From the NCBI GenBank assembly GCA_963969595.1, contig OZ018408.1, positions 43,897,022 to 43,961,021 of the forward strand: a stretch of DNA of 64,000 nt, written 5' to 3'. The DNA comes from Neckera pumila. Lineage: Eukaryota > Streptophyta > Bryopsida > Hypnales > Neckeraceae. The number at the start of each line of letters is the position of its first letter. The first letter of the stretch is position 1. Of this stretch, positions 1 through 12,300 are shown in pieces. A program made the position numbers and the translations under genes. A model generated the notes under the pieces. It saw only the letters and a program-made list of their open reading frames with translations, was not told the origin of the DNA and did no database searches.

Positions 1-3000
1 GACAGCACATTGTGATATTATGTACTTAATATAACTAATTTAGTAGGTCATACAACTACAAATTTGCAAGCAAACTATGAATCTCAAAGGTTTTGTGCCC
101 TTCAATCATTGTCATTGTTATAAATAATTGAAGATTTAGAATTAGAATCAACATTTTGGATACTTTGTGAATCCACTTTCCAGTTAAAGTTTATTATAAA
201 ATCTTGAAAAAATCATGAAAAAATTATGCTATTAAAAACAAGTACACATCTTTAGAAAAATTTGGAATGAATCACAAAAAACAAAAGTATTTGAGATTGT
301 AATTCATTCAACAATATTTCAATCAAAACACTCGAATATTTATGAAATTCTATCATATGATTCTAAAAAAGATTCTCATTTTTCTACAAGAAAACTTTGT
401 AAATTTTGTGCTTGTAGAAAAAAGTTTATTTTTACATTTAAACTTGATAAAATCAAAGAGTAGAGTCAAGAATAGAATGGTCTCAAAATTCTTAAGAGTT
501 GCCTTCTTTTTAGTCCTTAGATTGTTTCAAACCCTAGACTACATTTCACTTTTTAACCAACTTGTAATATTTTTAAAGAGGCATGATTGCATGCAATCCA
601 ATTAATCTTCTTCCTAAACTTACATTTTAGATCCCACCTTAAAAAATGAAAGATCATGTGGTATAGGTTGGGAGGCATGTGTTGATTACTTGTGTTGTAT
701 AAATATCTTTGGCAATCCCATAGGATTAGAGGATGATTTTATTTTGAAATAGAAACGAACTTTCCCATAATTAAGAAGTTAACCTCAAAAATTTTGAACA
801 AAATATCATAATGATACTATTAAAAATTCATCTTCTACTATAGTATATGCACAATTTCATGAAAATATTTCACAATTTCATCAATTTTTGCATTCACTTA
901 TAGTAGTCTAAAGAAAGACTTCTACTGTTACAAAGTTTGATATTGCAAATTTTGTAATAGGGTGTACTAGTAATAATTGCAATTCCTCCAAGATATCAAT
1001 ATTGCGGATTCTGATTACCAGCATTATTTCTTTTTTTCATTTATATATTACATGATTTTCTTGAAGCTTCTTCACCGAATATTAGACTCCATTTTTTTCA
1101 TTCCAATTGCACTTTTAAATCAAAGATAAATAGCATGCAATCTTGAAGCAAAAAAGCAAAGAAGACCATTTCTAAGACTCACTTCATGCACAATTGGAAG
1201 TGGGCATAACTTATATTATTCAACAAAATTTAACTTATAAAGGACTAAAAAACCTTTTTATTTTTTTTAATAATTTGGGCTTGCCCTATTGACTTCACTT
1301 TTGGAAAATCTTGCATGGTTTCTTTACAATACATGTAGTCAAGATAGAAATTAAATCATCATTGATAATTCAACACATTAATAGATTGAGCAAGGAACTG
1401 AAGCATATTAATCCGTCTTTGGAAATATGATCAATTATAGGCACCATGCTGAAACAATTATTTGAATGTTGTTACCTAGAACATGCAAAATCATTTAGAA
1501 CATATCTTAACCCCTAGAGGACCAAAGATTCAAATTTCAAACAAGAAATGATTGCAAACATGTCTAAAATACAAAGTCTTGATTTTTTCATCTATCTAAA
1601 TGTTTGTACATTCTTGTGTAAGTTCTCTTATATTTATATAATATAGATTTTGTAATTATTTCTTTTAGAATATTCTACAGTTCAACAGGCCCAAATATAT
1701 TTCACTTCAAAAAGTAATTTTTTTAGTTCAAAAATGGTTCTTTCAAAAAAAAACGTGAATAAATAAGTAAAATAAACATATTAAAACATCATCATAATTA
1801 GAATTTAATTTTTAGAGATTAAAGGAAAACATCTTGTGAAAATTTAAAAAAAATTCATTATATAATCAATTTTAAGAGAAAGTTTTAATATAATTTGGTT
1901 TCAAATTTTGTTGAAGATATTGTTTTTGCATAACAATTGATTTAAGCATATAGATATGATCTATAGATTATACAAATTTTTTTGAAAATTATATTAAAAT
2001 TATTATTCTAAATTCTGTTTTACACTACATCTTCATAATTTTGGAAATGTGAACCACTCCCTGTTTTAAGTGGGATCAAGTTATCATACACTCTTTTATT
2101 AGGTGTCAACCAAAAGAAAGGAGTCTTTCTATTGGTAAAAGCTATACTAAGTAGTGAAATCATTTAGGTTGTTTTAACAATTAAGCTGTCTTACTCCAAG
2201 AAAGTTACTTTATAAGCCATCAAAATCAACATACTATATGCAAAGGTCTGATTTGGCACTCCAAGTGCTTGAAATTGAATTTCAATGCTAAATTTGCAAG
2301 GGTACACGTCACTTCACACCATGCACAAGATGACATGTGACATTTAAAAGAAATAAAAATGACTTAATTTATGCCGAGTTTGACCTTCATTTAGTAGAGT
2401 ATATTTCTATATATATATTTCCATTTGTACACATAGAGGTTCATGAGTCACAATTACAACGAATACTAGTAAATATTTTTTCTACTATTAAATGTCAAGA
2501 AAATAATGTGGAGCAAATTAATTTTACTATTTAGTGTAGTTCATATTACATAGAGAGGCACAAAGAGTCACATGACATGATTCAATGAACAAAGAGATCC
2601 AACGGCCAATAGAAAATAAGCCAAATGAAATCAATAGATTATTGGCTTAATTTGAGTATTTTAGTTTGTATGACCAAATGAAATCTAGAGGTTTAGGAAA
2701 TGAACCACTCACAAAAATATGATGGGTTTTCATCCATTCTCCACAAAGAGCAAGAAGATTTAACGACCCCACACAAGTTCCAGCCAATTCCTAGCTAAGT
2801 AGCCTTAGAGTATAGCTGGTTAGAACTAGTTCTCGTATCCAAAATTTTGCGTTAAATTCAAAAAAATCAAAAATATCCGATAGTGTTTCACATAGCTTCA
2901 AAATCCATTTGTCATGAGTGTTTAGAGATGAGAAGATGTTTATACAAGTGGGCTAGTAGGAGGTAAAACAACCCATGTAAAAAAAAGTCCTATTTTGAAT

Positions 3001-4920
3001 ACAACTCTTGCAGTCTTGACAATAAGTGGTCAATCTCTCATCTTCAAACTATCCTTTGAGGATTCAAGATAGACAATGGATTTCATTATAAAAATGACCT
3101 CTTTGCTCTTTATGCTCACTAAATGTCAATGAAGTAATTCCTTCATTTTGCCATCAAAAACTTTTTTGATAGTAGATGGTCAAATGATAGATTGGTAATT
3201 GACTCAATAGATTGGTATTTGACTCAATAGATTGTTATTAGATGCTTTGGATTTTTGATAAACCATTTCTAAATTTATTTGTAAATTAGTTTGTCTAATT
3301 TCAAAATTAGCAAAAAAATTTGGCACCTTTTTTTAATTCATTTAAACCAAATATGCTATCCAAATGTAGTAGTCTATAGATTGCTTTGAATTGATGAATT
3401 GCCTTCAACTTAGTATTTGAACCGAGTTGTATTTTATTTTTTATTTTTTAATTTACTAATTGCTTTTGCACAATTATGAAAAATGACCTGAGTGCCAAAA
3501 AAATTAGTTTTTTCACCGTATTAAATGACTAAGCGTAGACAGCAACCCAATGACCATGGGGAACTACCAAATGACATGTGAAAAGAATGCGAGAAAAGCG
3601 AAGTCACCTTAAAAATTCCTTGTTCACTAACATGAATCTGGTAGGTGTTGGTTTCTATTATAGTACATAAAATCTTGTCTTTACATTTGACTTCTTTAAA
3701 AACATCATACAGTAACATATTAACTCAGGGCCTATTTACTTCAAAAAACTTTGGGTTGGAGCCCAAAGAAATGGAGTGTTTTGATTGGAAGATAGTGATG
3801 GTACCTAGCTTTTGGGTTTACACCAAATAGAACTTGGATTGTGACCCATCATTTTTCAATGGATGAAAATCCTTGTTGGAATCATACATGGCCAAAGTAG
3901 ATGGTGACTTCATGGACTTAAAGGGAGTTTGTATTTTTTGGAAAGGTCTTGGAAGTACCCAATCCTAAAGTCCAAGAAGAAATTAGGAGAGACTTTTTTC
4001 AGCCAATCATTTATGTTTGTTTACTACTTGTTTCTGGTCTATTTTTGGTCTATTTTTGGTCTGGATAATTCTACTTAAGAAATTCAGCCTAATTGCACAC
4101 TGGGTCATGACTCAATTCTTTCAATTTTCACCAAATATATGGGCCACTACTTTACTTATAAGCCCCTTGTTTCAAGCATGGTACCCCACTTACAATGGTC
4201 TCAACGGTACCACTTGTGTTCATGGGTTGGAGTCCACCTTTTTTTGGTGTAAATATTAGGCCCTTAGGTTGTTCGTATCCTGAGATTTTTCTTTTTCTTT
4301 TCTTTTTTAACACAAATGAAACGATTTTTTTTATTTTTTTATTCTTGAAACAAATGGGACGGAGAAACCAAATTTCATTGCAAGGAAAAAGACGGCACCA
4401 CCAAAGAATGAGAGTCTGCGATGCGACTATGCGAGGCCATCCTGAGACTTGGTCGGGTCTTGTACTTGTGTCTGTACCGACGGTCGCTTAGCTTTTGGTG
4501 CAGACAATAAGCTTTCTCCGCATCATGATCAGGCCTTCTTTTTTGGTTTTTGAAAAAGTGCCAGGATGGCGATCACTTAAAATTTGGTGAAGCATTTTAT
4601 TTCTTCGTACATCCATCTTTTGTACCATAAAACACTATTCAATCAAATTCATACACTTTTCAATCAAATTCAGACACAATATTGTCGGCTTGGTTTTGGT
4701 TTGGGGCTTGGGGTTTGGGATTCCCTCTCTGTCTGTCTTGTTTCCTCCGCCAGGGCACCTGAGGCTAGCTTGGCGCAGTATGTATCAGATAACCCATGAG
4801 GCACGCTAGTGGCAAATAGGTTATTGTACATAATTGTTTGTACATTTTTCAATCACAATCACTTTGATTTTTATAGTTCAAGGGTGTCATTAGAAAGTAA
4901 GTTGAAAGGAAAGAAGGTTG

Positions 4921-5095
4921 TGAGTTGCAACTTGTAATGGCCAATGGTGATAGGTTGCCAATGGGACGGTTCCACGTTAGCATTGAGAAGTCAACAACTC
5001 AACTTATTATGAGTTGCAACTTGTAATGGCAATGGCCAATGGTGACGGATTGCCAATGGGAGGGTGCCACGTCAGTGTTGAAAAGTCAACAACCG
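4921..5095. repeat. Tandem duplication, about 89-bp unit, two copies
   Basis: The unit starting TGAGTTGCAACTTGTAATGG at 4921 recurs at 5010. Both copies continue through a CCAATGG, TGCCAATGGGA and a CACGT core to AAGTCAACAAC. The second copy has a 6-bp insertion near its start and lacks the last few bases. There is no coding frame through it. Confidence 0.85.
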
Positions 5096-5539
5096 GTTAT
5101 ATTTTGTTTCCTGGCAATGAAATTTCATTTCATTTCATTTGTTTAAATAAAAAATCTGGAATAGATGATCATTGCGTGTTGTCTGTTAGGCAAATAGTCA
5201 TGCCTTGACTCTCATAACTAAAGTTTAGCTGAAACACCCAAAAGAGTCCCCAAGCTTCTATTAAAGTATCCTTCAAAAGCGTTATTAAATCGTTTTCATA
5301 TTTAATTGTCATTAGTTGGTTGCTGATTTTTTGAGATTTTGGATTAGATTCAACTATATGACAGTTTCATTGCTCTAAAGAGCTTGCGCTTTGAAATTTC
5401 ATTGAAAATTACATGCCATATCCGAAAAATCTATTTTTTTTCTAATATTCATGATACTCAATTTCTAAAACTACAAAAAATATTATTCGAGGAAAAAAAA
5501 ATCTATGCAGAATATTGCTTATTTTGACAATTTTTAGGA

Positions 5540-5762
5540 GTTTCCACCTTAGACAAGCCTATTACCATGCCAACTAGTAATCTGAATATTTTGGGGCCTA
5601 TTCCAAGAAGGGTGCATATTTTTCAGAGGTATGCACTTGTTTCACAAATCAAATCCAAGTACAATTATAATTTTTCGATTTATATTATAATTTTTGTGAA
5701 TTTCTCAAGTGGTCTGGCTTGAAATTACAAAACCACCAATAGAGTGGAGTCATGAATTTCTT
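5540..5762 (+). repeat. Dispersed repeat, second copy at 45046-45260
   Basis: About 215 bp, from GACAAGCCTATTACCA to the region after GAAATTACAAAACC, recurs in the same orientation at about 45046-45260. Shared blocks include ATATTTTTCAGAGGT and GCACTTGTTTCA. I see no terminal repeats or coding frame, so the superfamily is unknown. Confidence 0.75.
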
Positions 5763-7667
5763 ATGATTAACTCATAATTGCTATGTCATGTATCTAATGG
5801 CACTTATATTATGGAGGTTGAAAATGCCATGTGCTGGCCCTAAGCTAAAAGGAAGGACTAAAATGATCTTATCTCCAACATGCATCGCCACCATCACTAT
5901 GATCACCCTTATACAAGTATAAAATCGTTTTGTCATTGTCCTATTTGACTCACAATAAATCAGAACCATCACAACTGCAAGATCTTACTCCACCTTAGAC
6001 AAAGCAAGAGATGAAAAAACGCTTCAAACAAATGAAAAGACGTACCTCTTAGGGCACCGAAACATAACATTTGCAGAAATGTCCTAAACAAACGCTAGAT
6101 TTGATTTTTGACTAGTGCAGCTAGAAAAGAGGTAGCAACCAAAGTATTTTCTTGCTCTAGCTCGGAGAAAAATTAGTTAGACTATAGTCGGCCTCTACAA
6201 TCATAGATATCCACTAATGGTCGTCAAGCTCTTCCCTAGGTGGCGAAGAGTCGACATCAAGCATTTTATTAAGAATTCTTTATAAATGAAATTGAAAATC
6301 TTGAAAAAAGTTGTTTCATAGATGGAAGAACTGAAGAAATAAAGAAAAAATACCATTATAAATTCAACAGACACACGTCCTTTTCCATTCTATCAAACAA
6401 TGGATCCATTCACCTTCTTTATTCCAGAGGTAAGCCTTCACCCGCAGAATACACAGAGTAGATGTTTTAGAGGAGAGCACTGTAAACAGCTCCTATCTTT
6501 AGAAGGTCCAATTCAGTCCTGGAAGAAGCTACTAGGATGCCATCAAATTAAATAAGAGATGCCAATTTTATACATCTCACTAATTAGAAAACTCTGCTAA
6601 AACATACAAGAAGAGAAGTACCAAACAGCTCCTACCTTTAGAAGGTCCAATTCAAACCTGGATGAAGCTACTAGCACTAGTAGAAAAAGGGTTATAAATA
6701 ACTAGCCAGAATGACTGGATTCAAGTTATTCAGGACATGGTTGATTGTTGAATGACTAAATGGGCCATTTGAGGGCTGAAGTCATTGTGGACGATTTATT
6801 TAAGACTTTTTAGTCATTCTAGATATGGGTGTCAGAAAGACATCCATTACCTCTAGAATAAGTTCAACACTTTAAAAATCTAACGTGGTTTAGGACCTAG
6901 ACGACTGAAGGGTCGTGCCATGTCAGCAAATGGATTTTTGGGAGTGCGTAGGGAAGTTCAATGATGCATAGAATGACTACGTTGCGACTGCTTGGCACGA
7001 CTCGGCCGACATTTTAAAGTCATGTATTAGTCATATCTGAATCAAAAAAATAATTTGTTAGTCACTTTTTAGACTTTGAGAAGTCATTTGAAAGTCATTT
7101 TGGAAGTTTTGTGGGGACCGCTGAGCATTGCGTGTCAACTTATGATAGATAGTGGGTTAAGGTTTGGAGCACGTTTTTGAGAAAATATGAACGTTTTGCT
7201 TACTTATAAGAGAGTCATGCTATAGTCATTTCTTATACAAAGAGGGTTGAAGCAGGGTTATTTTGTTTGGGGGCATTGCAGACGGAGTTGGAACCTAGTC
7301 ATTTTGTAGCATTCTTTCAGTCGATTTAGTGCATGCTTCAGCCTTCAGTGGTTATGAAAAATGACTGCAGAGGTCAATTTACAGTCATTTCGGGGGCTTT
7401 TTCCGTATGCACAAAATTATGCAGTATTGTCTGATGCTTCTGGAGTTCTGGTCACTATATTGAGATAACCAACAAATGAGCAATATAGCACAACAACTTT
7501 CCTACAAAACTATAAAATAGCAACAAAACTGCAGGAGAGCAACAAAACTGCAAGACAGCAATAAGATTGCAGAACAGCAACAAATAAACAAACCAACAAA
7601 TGAGCAAATCACAAATAGGCAAACCACAAATGAGCAAAATAGCACAATAACTTTCAAAACAACATTA

Positions 7668-7904
7668 GGAAAAATTTCAGCCCTCCAGAAGGCCGCTAAA
7701 GAATTGATTTACGGGACCCCTTTGGTGCAATTTCAGAATGAATAAAAAAATATTAAAAAAATATTAATCTGACATGGCACTAATAGTGCCACGTCAGCAC
7801 CCCATTTTTAAATATTAAAAAATAATTTTTGATTTTGATTTTTTTCCATAATTACATCGGGCAGGTGCCAAACTTGCGGCCTTCTAGAGGGCTGAAATTT
7901 TTCC
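7668..7904. mobile_element. TA-flanked MITE nested in the CACTA element
   Basis: Terminal inverted repeats of about 29 bp start GGAAAAATTTCAGCCCTCC and have one mismatch. They are flanked by TA on both sides (7666-7667 and 7905-7906), giving a 237-bp element with no coding capacity. A second palindrome, GGCACTAATAGTGCC, lies in the middle. A TA duplication suggests the Tc1/mariner superfamily, but the terminal sequence is not one I recognise. Confidence 0.75.
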
Positions 7905-8145
7905 TAATGCAACAAAATGGCAGAATAGCAGAACAACCAAACTAAACAACACAACAACAACAAACTAAATAGCAAAAAAACAAAAAACAAAATAATAAAA
8001 TAAGAACTAGAACAAAACAATAATATAACAACACAAGAAACAACAACAAAAAGAATGTGAACTTATTCATCACTTAGGAAAACTAGAGCCAAAGCAAGAG
8101 GAGAAAATGAGAAGATATTTATAAGGAAGAAGGAAGGAGAAGAAA

Positions 8146-8345
8146 TGGTGGCGGCTGACCTAATACTTGGCGGCTACTCTAAAATCTAAATTGTCCATTT
8201 GTTGTTGAGATTAAATCTTAGCTGTCCATTTTTTTGCTAAGATGCAAATGTGGCAGCTAACCTAATATTTGGCGGCTACCCTAAAATCTAAACCTTCCAT
8301 TTGTTGTTGAGATTCAATCTTAGCTATCCATTTTTTGTCAAGATG
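8146..8345. repeat. Internal direct duplication in the CACTA element
   Basis: Two units of about 105 bp each contain GGCGGCTAC, CTAAAATCTAAA, CCATTTGTTGTTGAGATT and CTTAGCT, with a few substitutions between them. They lie entirely inside the CACTA element. Confidence 0.7.
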
Positions 8346-8989
8346 CAAGATTTCACCCATCCATCTAAGCCATTCAAAAAGAAGAAATCTGATTTGTCCA
8401 TCTGATCCATCTATCTAATCTGTCCATTTCAATTGTCCATCTGATCTAATGATCTTCAAGTGCCTTTGTTTTTAAAAGATGACTTTAAAATGACTAGGCA
8501 ATAGTGATTCTGCAACCACATAGGTTTGCCATCATAACTACTAAATAACTGCTTAGAACTAGCACAATCATAAAAAGAATGACTGCACCCACGTCCAAAG
8601 ATGAATCGAAGTCTCAATCCCTTGATTATAATTATCCCCTAAACAAAAATCATAAAATTACATGCTGTCAATTGCCTTAGGAAAAACCTAGTCATTTGCA
8701 AGTCATTCATTGATGAAAGCCCGACTCTGCTACAAAGATATGATTGATCCTGTGCCACGAGATCTTTCCATCCCGGAGTCTTCAACGAAAAACATTCATT
8801 GCCTCCTTGCAGTGCCGAAATTCATCCTGATGCCATCCCCCCGCATACTGAATGGCTACTTTGTAACTCTCGACCCAACACCTACAAGTTGCAAACCCAA
8901 TCCTGGTACCTGCAGTCACTATTTGGTTACTGAAGACAACTAGTCACATATCCCTGTTTATCTACTAGTGTAGGATGCCATCAAATTAA

Positions 8990-9912
8990 CCCCTAAAGGT
9001 CCAGCATGCATTTTTTGGTCGTACAAAATTCTTGGGTAGGTACGTACGACTAGAGATTTCCATACTTTTGGCTGAAATTTTAATACAAGGTGTAGGCAAG
9101 GAATATCTTTCATATGCACCAAATTTCATGACATTTGGAAATACGAGTAAAAAGTTGTGGCCTAATATGTTACTTTTTTTCGTAACTGGGCAGTCCAGGC
9201 AGATAAAAAAAATCACTTTTTTCAAAAACAAAAATTTGAAATTGGTTTTCTAGAGCTACATATAGGTAAAAAGCTTTGAATCATCCCATTTTGATCAATG
9301 AGTCAAAAGTTATGAAGATTTTAGTTTGCGGGCAGTTATGGATTCTCTACTCTAAAATAAAATTTGAACTCCTTTATCTTACTCAATTTTCAATATTTTT
9401 TGAAAAAACTAAAATCCTAAGATGTAGATTATTTATTAGAACATTGCCACCATTGGGATTAGCATTTTCCAATTCCATAATTAAATTCTTGACAATTTTG
9501 TATTTTTAATCATTCGCTACTACTATCTACTTACAATTTTTTTCCTATATGTTGTACAATTCCAAATGAAGTGAAAATTTTTAAGCATGTAGCCAACTTG
9601 TCTAGGAAAAAGAATCCAAAGAAGCACCATCATTTTGGACATTTTGTCATCGAAAAATGAGCTTGTGAAGTGCTGCTGCCCTGTTTTCCGTAGAGCCCAA
9701 AAAATGGTTTAAGTGAATTTGAATGCTTATATATTGCAATCCACGCGGCGGAAATTCTTGAAATTTTTATTATATATTCTCAAGTCACCATACTACAAGA
9801 TCCTATGGTTACGTGTGTCAAAAAAAGTTTTTTTTCAAACATTGGGTATTTCTACAAAAAATGGCAATTTTTGAGCGTTTTTAGTGAGAACATAGTCATG
9901 GAACTTTAGGGG
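8990..9912 (+). mobile_element. TTAA-flanked transposon, 923 bp, non-autonomous
   Basis: The ends are CCCCTAAAGGTCCA (left) and the inverted CCCCTAAAGTTCCA (right), directly bounded by TTAA at 8986-8989 and 9913-9916. Tandem unit 1 shows the unoccupied site, CAAATTAAATAAG (about 6545), with a single TTAA. Target-site duplication of exactly TTAA and C-rich termini are hallmarks of the piggyBac superfamily, so I infer a piggyBac-like element. No transposase frame is present. Related copies lie at 23551-26665 (inverted) and about 46450-49643. This copy is one end of the evidence for an active TTAA-targeting family. Confidence 0.85.
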
Positions 9913-10056
9913 TTAAATAAGGGATGCCAATTTTATACATCTCACTAATTAGAAAACTGTGCTAAAACATACTAGAAGAGAAGCACCAAACAGCTCCTAT
10001 CCTTAGAAGGTCCAATTTGGACCTGGATGATGCCACCAAGATGCCATCAAATACTA

Positions 10057-10782
10057 GTGTGCCTTGTGCTGTTGCCACAGCCAAAATCAAAGAAAAAGAA
10101 ATTTTCTAATTTTTGACCCATAAATACTTCAAAATTCAATAACTTCTGCACCGTAGTTCCAAATGCCCCGAAACTAACCCCGTGCACCCCTCCTCGCCGA
10201 GGACTTTCCGACGATACCAAGCACACCACCGAGGGACACACGGTCTGGGAGATCTCAACATAACAAAACAAACAAAACAAACAAAACAAAACAAACAAAT
10301 GAACAGCCAAACTTAAGGGGTCTCCCATTTGTTCAAAAATCAAAAATCAAAATCAAAATAAAGAAATATAAATATAAATAAAATAAAATAAAATGCGCCC
10401 GCCCGTCTACCTCGTAGACCTTAACACGTACCACCGGAGTCCACGAAGCACTACCTCGCCACAGACCTATCAAGGAAACGTTGAACCAGTCGTCTTCAAA
10501 GTCCATGAAAGTAATAAGAAAAAGTGAAGTTTCAAAGAAAACTTGCAGCTTCTTCTTCTCCGGGGCTGTCTATGTCGGCCCCTGTCCTGGCCGGCTGGCC
10601 CCCATGCCCCATACCCCCATAACTCCCATAAGGCCTGCGAAATCACAGACACACGTCGCTTTCATTAAGCTTATTGTCTTCGTCGCCGTTCTCAAAGACT
10701 GCGAAATCGCAATCACACGTCGCTTTCGTTCGTTGCCTTGTTTGTTCCAATTGTACGTTGATTGAGAGAGAGAGAGAGGGGG
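10057..10782. other. Intergenic region upstream of a small gene candidate
   Basis: The stretch holds an A-rich CAAAA/CAAA microsatellite (about 10260-10300), a second A-rich run ending at about 10393, and then a sharp change to more balanced base composition. A GA dinucleotide run (10764-10778) directly precedes the first ATG of the next gene candidate, as is common in plant 5' leaders. A short direct repeat, ACACGTCGCTTTC, occurs twice between 10650 and 10735. No gene is supported here. Confidence 0.45.
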
Positions 10783-11435
10783 ATGGGACAGGAAAAGCGA
10801 AAGCAGGTCGCCGTCCCGACTGATCGTGGCTCCAAACGACCATGGGTCGACGGGGCAAGCTCCTCTACTTCCGCGTCTCTGGGAAATGGCGGGGGGCTTC
10901 ATGGATCTCCGTCAGTCTCCGGGTCCGAATTGAACTCGTGCTAGTTGTAGGAATTGAAGAGTTTTGTGTTTTGGTGTTTTTGTGCGTTTTCAATTGTGAT
11001 TTGTGTTGTGTGAGAATGGATGGATGGATTCGGAGTAGCCGATTAATTTGCAATTGAGCTATTTTACTGTTAATTTGGTGGCTATTGTGGAGGATTTTAG
11101 TCTCCATTGTTCTCTGATGAAGTAAGTTGATGTTTGTGGACAGGGAGGACGTGACTTCAAATAAGCACTCTGTTTTGAAGAATCCGCCTCCGCCTCAAGC
11201 AAGCACGCAGTTCATTGAGGAGCAGGGAGAACCTTCAACGGCAGGTGGGAAGTGGAACTTCAACCTTGAAGAGGAATCAACAGATAGTTCACTCACCCTC
11301 CCCCCCGTCCCTGCTGACTGGTCAATCTGGGAGTCGCTGCCAAGTGAAGAAGAGCGCGCGACTTCACGCGATTTACCAGAGGCAATGTTCATTGCAATGT
11401 GGGGGTGTTTGGAACGGCATCGCATGGTTGGCTAA
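10783..11435 (+). CDS. Putative two-exon gene, unknown protein of 148 aa
   Basis: Inferred exons are 10783-10937 and 11144-11435, joined by a GT-AG intron (donor CTC|GTGCTAG, acceptor GTGGACAG|GG) with matching phase. The ATG follows a GA-rich leader. The predicted protein is hydrophilic. It starts MGQEKRKQVAV, has a Ser/Gly-rich stretch, then an acidic part with WNFNLEEES and DWSIWESLPSEEE. I recognise no family. A second frame (about 11400-11740) also stays open past the stop, so the real transcript may splice differently or the locus may be frameshifted near 11400. Base composition is distinctly less AT-rich than the flanks, which argues for a genuine exon. Confidence in transcription is moderate and in this exact protein low. 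Confidence 0.4.
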
Positions 11436-12300
11436 GAGTGAAGCGCCTAGCTCGACTTCTCTTGAATCAACGATTAAGAGGAGTCGACGAGGCAAATCGC
11501 ATCACTTCCCCGCGGGCGGAGACGGTCGATCGAGTGCAGGCTGCTTGTAAACGGCAGCGGAGAGCGCTGTCCACCCGTGTGGAATGCTGCGAAGAGACTA
11601 CGTACTGGTATTATGTTCGTTACGAGATCGAGAAGCGCAGCTTGAAGACGGAAGTGTGGAGTTGCAAGAATCCGAAAGTTCTTGATCCAATTGCAACTAG
11701 TCGCTTTATATTCGTTGCTGTAGCGAGTCGATCAAAGTAGCGGTTCAATCTGCTTTCGTGTTTATTTTAACTTATGTTGTGTGTCGCCTCAAATTCCGCT
11801 TGCTTTCGTCTTCAATAAGCTCGCAAGTATTCTCTTTCGTCCTTGTGTGCATCGTTTTAGTTACACATTGTGTATTTATCAGCAGATTGCGAAGTTGCCG
11901 CCAGAGTTTCAGGTTCGCAGGCAATCTGCCTGCGAAATAACTCTGTCATCCGCGAGTGTAGCTGTGGACTCCCGTGTCATTTTGTAATTTCACTCGTCCG
12001 TTTCCATGTGCATCTTGTAAGTTGCAAATCGTGTGTATTTATCAGTAGGTTACGAATCAGGAGTCAAATGCTAGCCACAGCTTCAGCTTTGGCATTCAAT
12101 CTGGCTGCGCGAACTGATTCTGTAATCAGCGAGTGTAGGTGTGAAATTTGGAATTGCAATAAAGAGGCTCATCTGGTTCAAATTGTTGCCCGTAGTAGAG
12201 CTAGAGGCTTGCAGATATCGAAAGAGACGTCGCATGATGATGTGTGTATTGCTTGATAATGTTTAGGTTTACAGTGAACGTAACGGTTCCGCAATTGCAG
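11436..12300 (+). other. Possible 3' region of the preceding gene, with a diverged direct repeat
   Basis: Composition stays gene-like. A diverged direct repeat is visible: GTGTATTTATCAG-AG-TT with AATCTG and GCGAGTGTAG occurs at about 11870-11965 and again at about 12030-12150. Open frames in this stretch are not conserved between the two units in any convincing way. It may be 3' UTR or an alternative exon. No function is assigned. Confidence 0.35.

Larger units (their letters stand above)
1..6483. other. AT-rich intergenic region, no gene seen
   Basis: I see no convincing gene here. Open frames are short, AT-driven and carry no recognisable motif. The sequence looks like decayed transposon and repeat DNA. 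At about 1507 there is a lone TTAACCCCTAGAGGACC that resembles the left end of the TTAA-flanked elements described below, without an obvious partner. A half copy of the TA-flanked MITE terminus (CTATTTAGTGTAG) lies near 2527-2540. Two repeats in this stretch are listed separately. Confidence 0.6.
6675..8970. mobile_element. Non-autonomous CACTA (En/Spm-type) element, 2296 bp
   Basis: The element begins CACTAGTAGAAAAAGGG and ends CTACTAGTG, the inverted CACTA termini of the En/Spm superfamily. It is flanked by a 3-bp duplication TAG (6672-6674 and 8971-8973). The neighbouring tandem unit shows the uninterrupted site, with CTACTAGGATGCC around 6527-6540. The subterminal regions are crowded with AGTCATT/AATGACT motifs in both orientations, the kind of array that En/Spm transposase-associated proteins bind. 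No transposase frame is visible; open frames are short. A further MITE is nested inside at 7668-7904. The interior also has a CAA-rich stretch (about 7480-8060) and an internal duplication (about 8146-8345). Confidence 0.92.
6484..10056. repeat. 139-bp tandem repeat, unit 2 split by two transposons
   Basis: Units start at AAACAGCTCCTA: unit 1 is 6484-6622, unit 2 starts at 6623, and unit 3 starts at 9988 and runs to about 10056 before diverging. Unit 2 is interrupted first by the CACTA element at 6675-8970 and then by the TTAA-flanked element at 8990-9912. Removing both elements and one copy of each target duplication leaves unit 2 at 139 bp, the same length as unit 1. Unit 1 therefore serves as an insertion-free reference for both events. 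Confidence 0.88.

Noticed and set aside
6675..8970. The 2.3-kb CACTA element as an autonomous copy
   Set aside because: No transposase or TNPA-like frame is present; interior frames are short and repeat-derived.
10570..10902. 110-residue minus-strand frame before the small gene candidate
   Set aside because: It is antisense to the GA-rich leader and exon 1, low in complexity, and has no motif or splice support.
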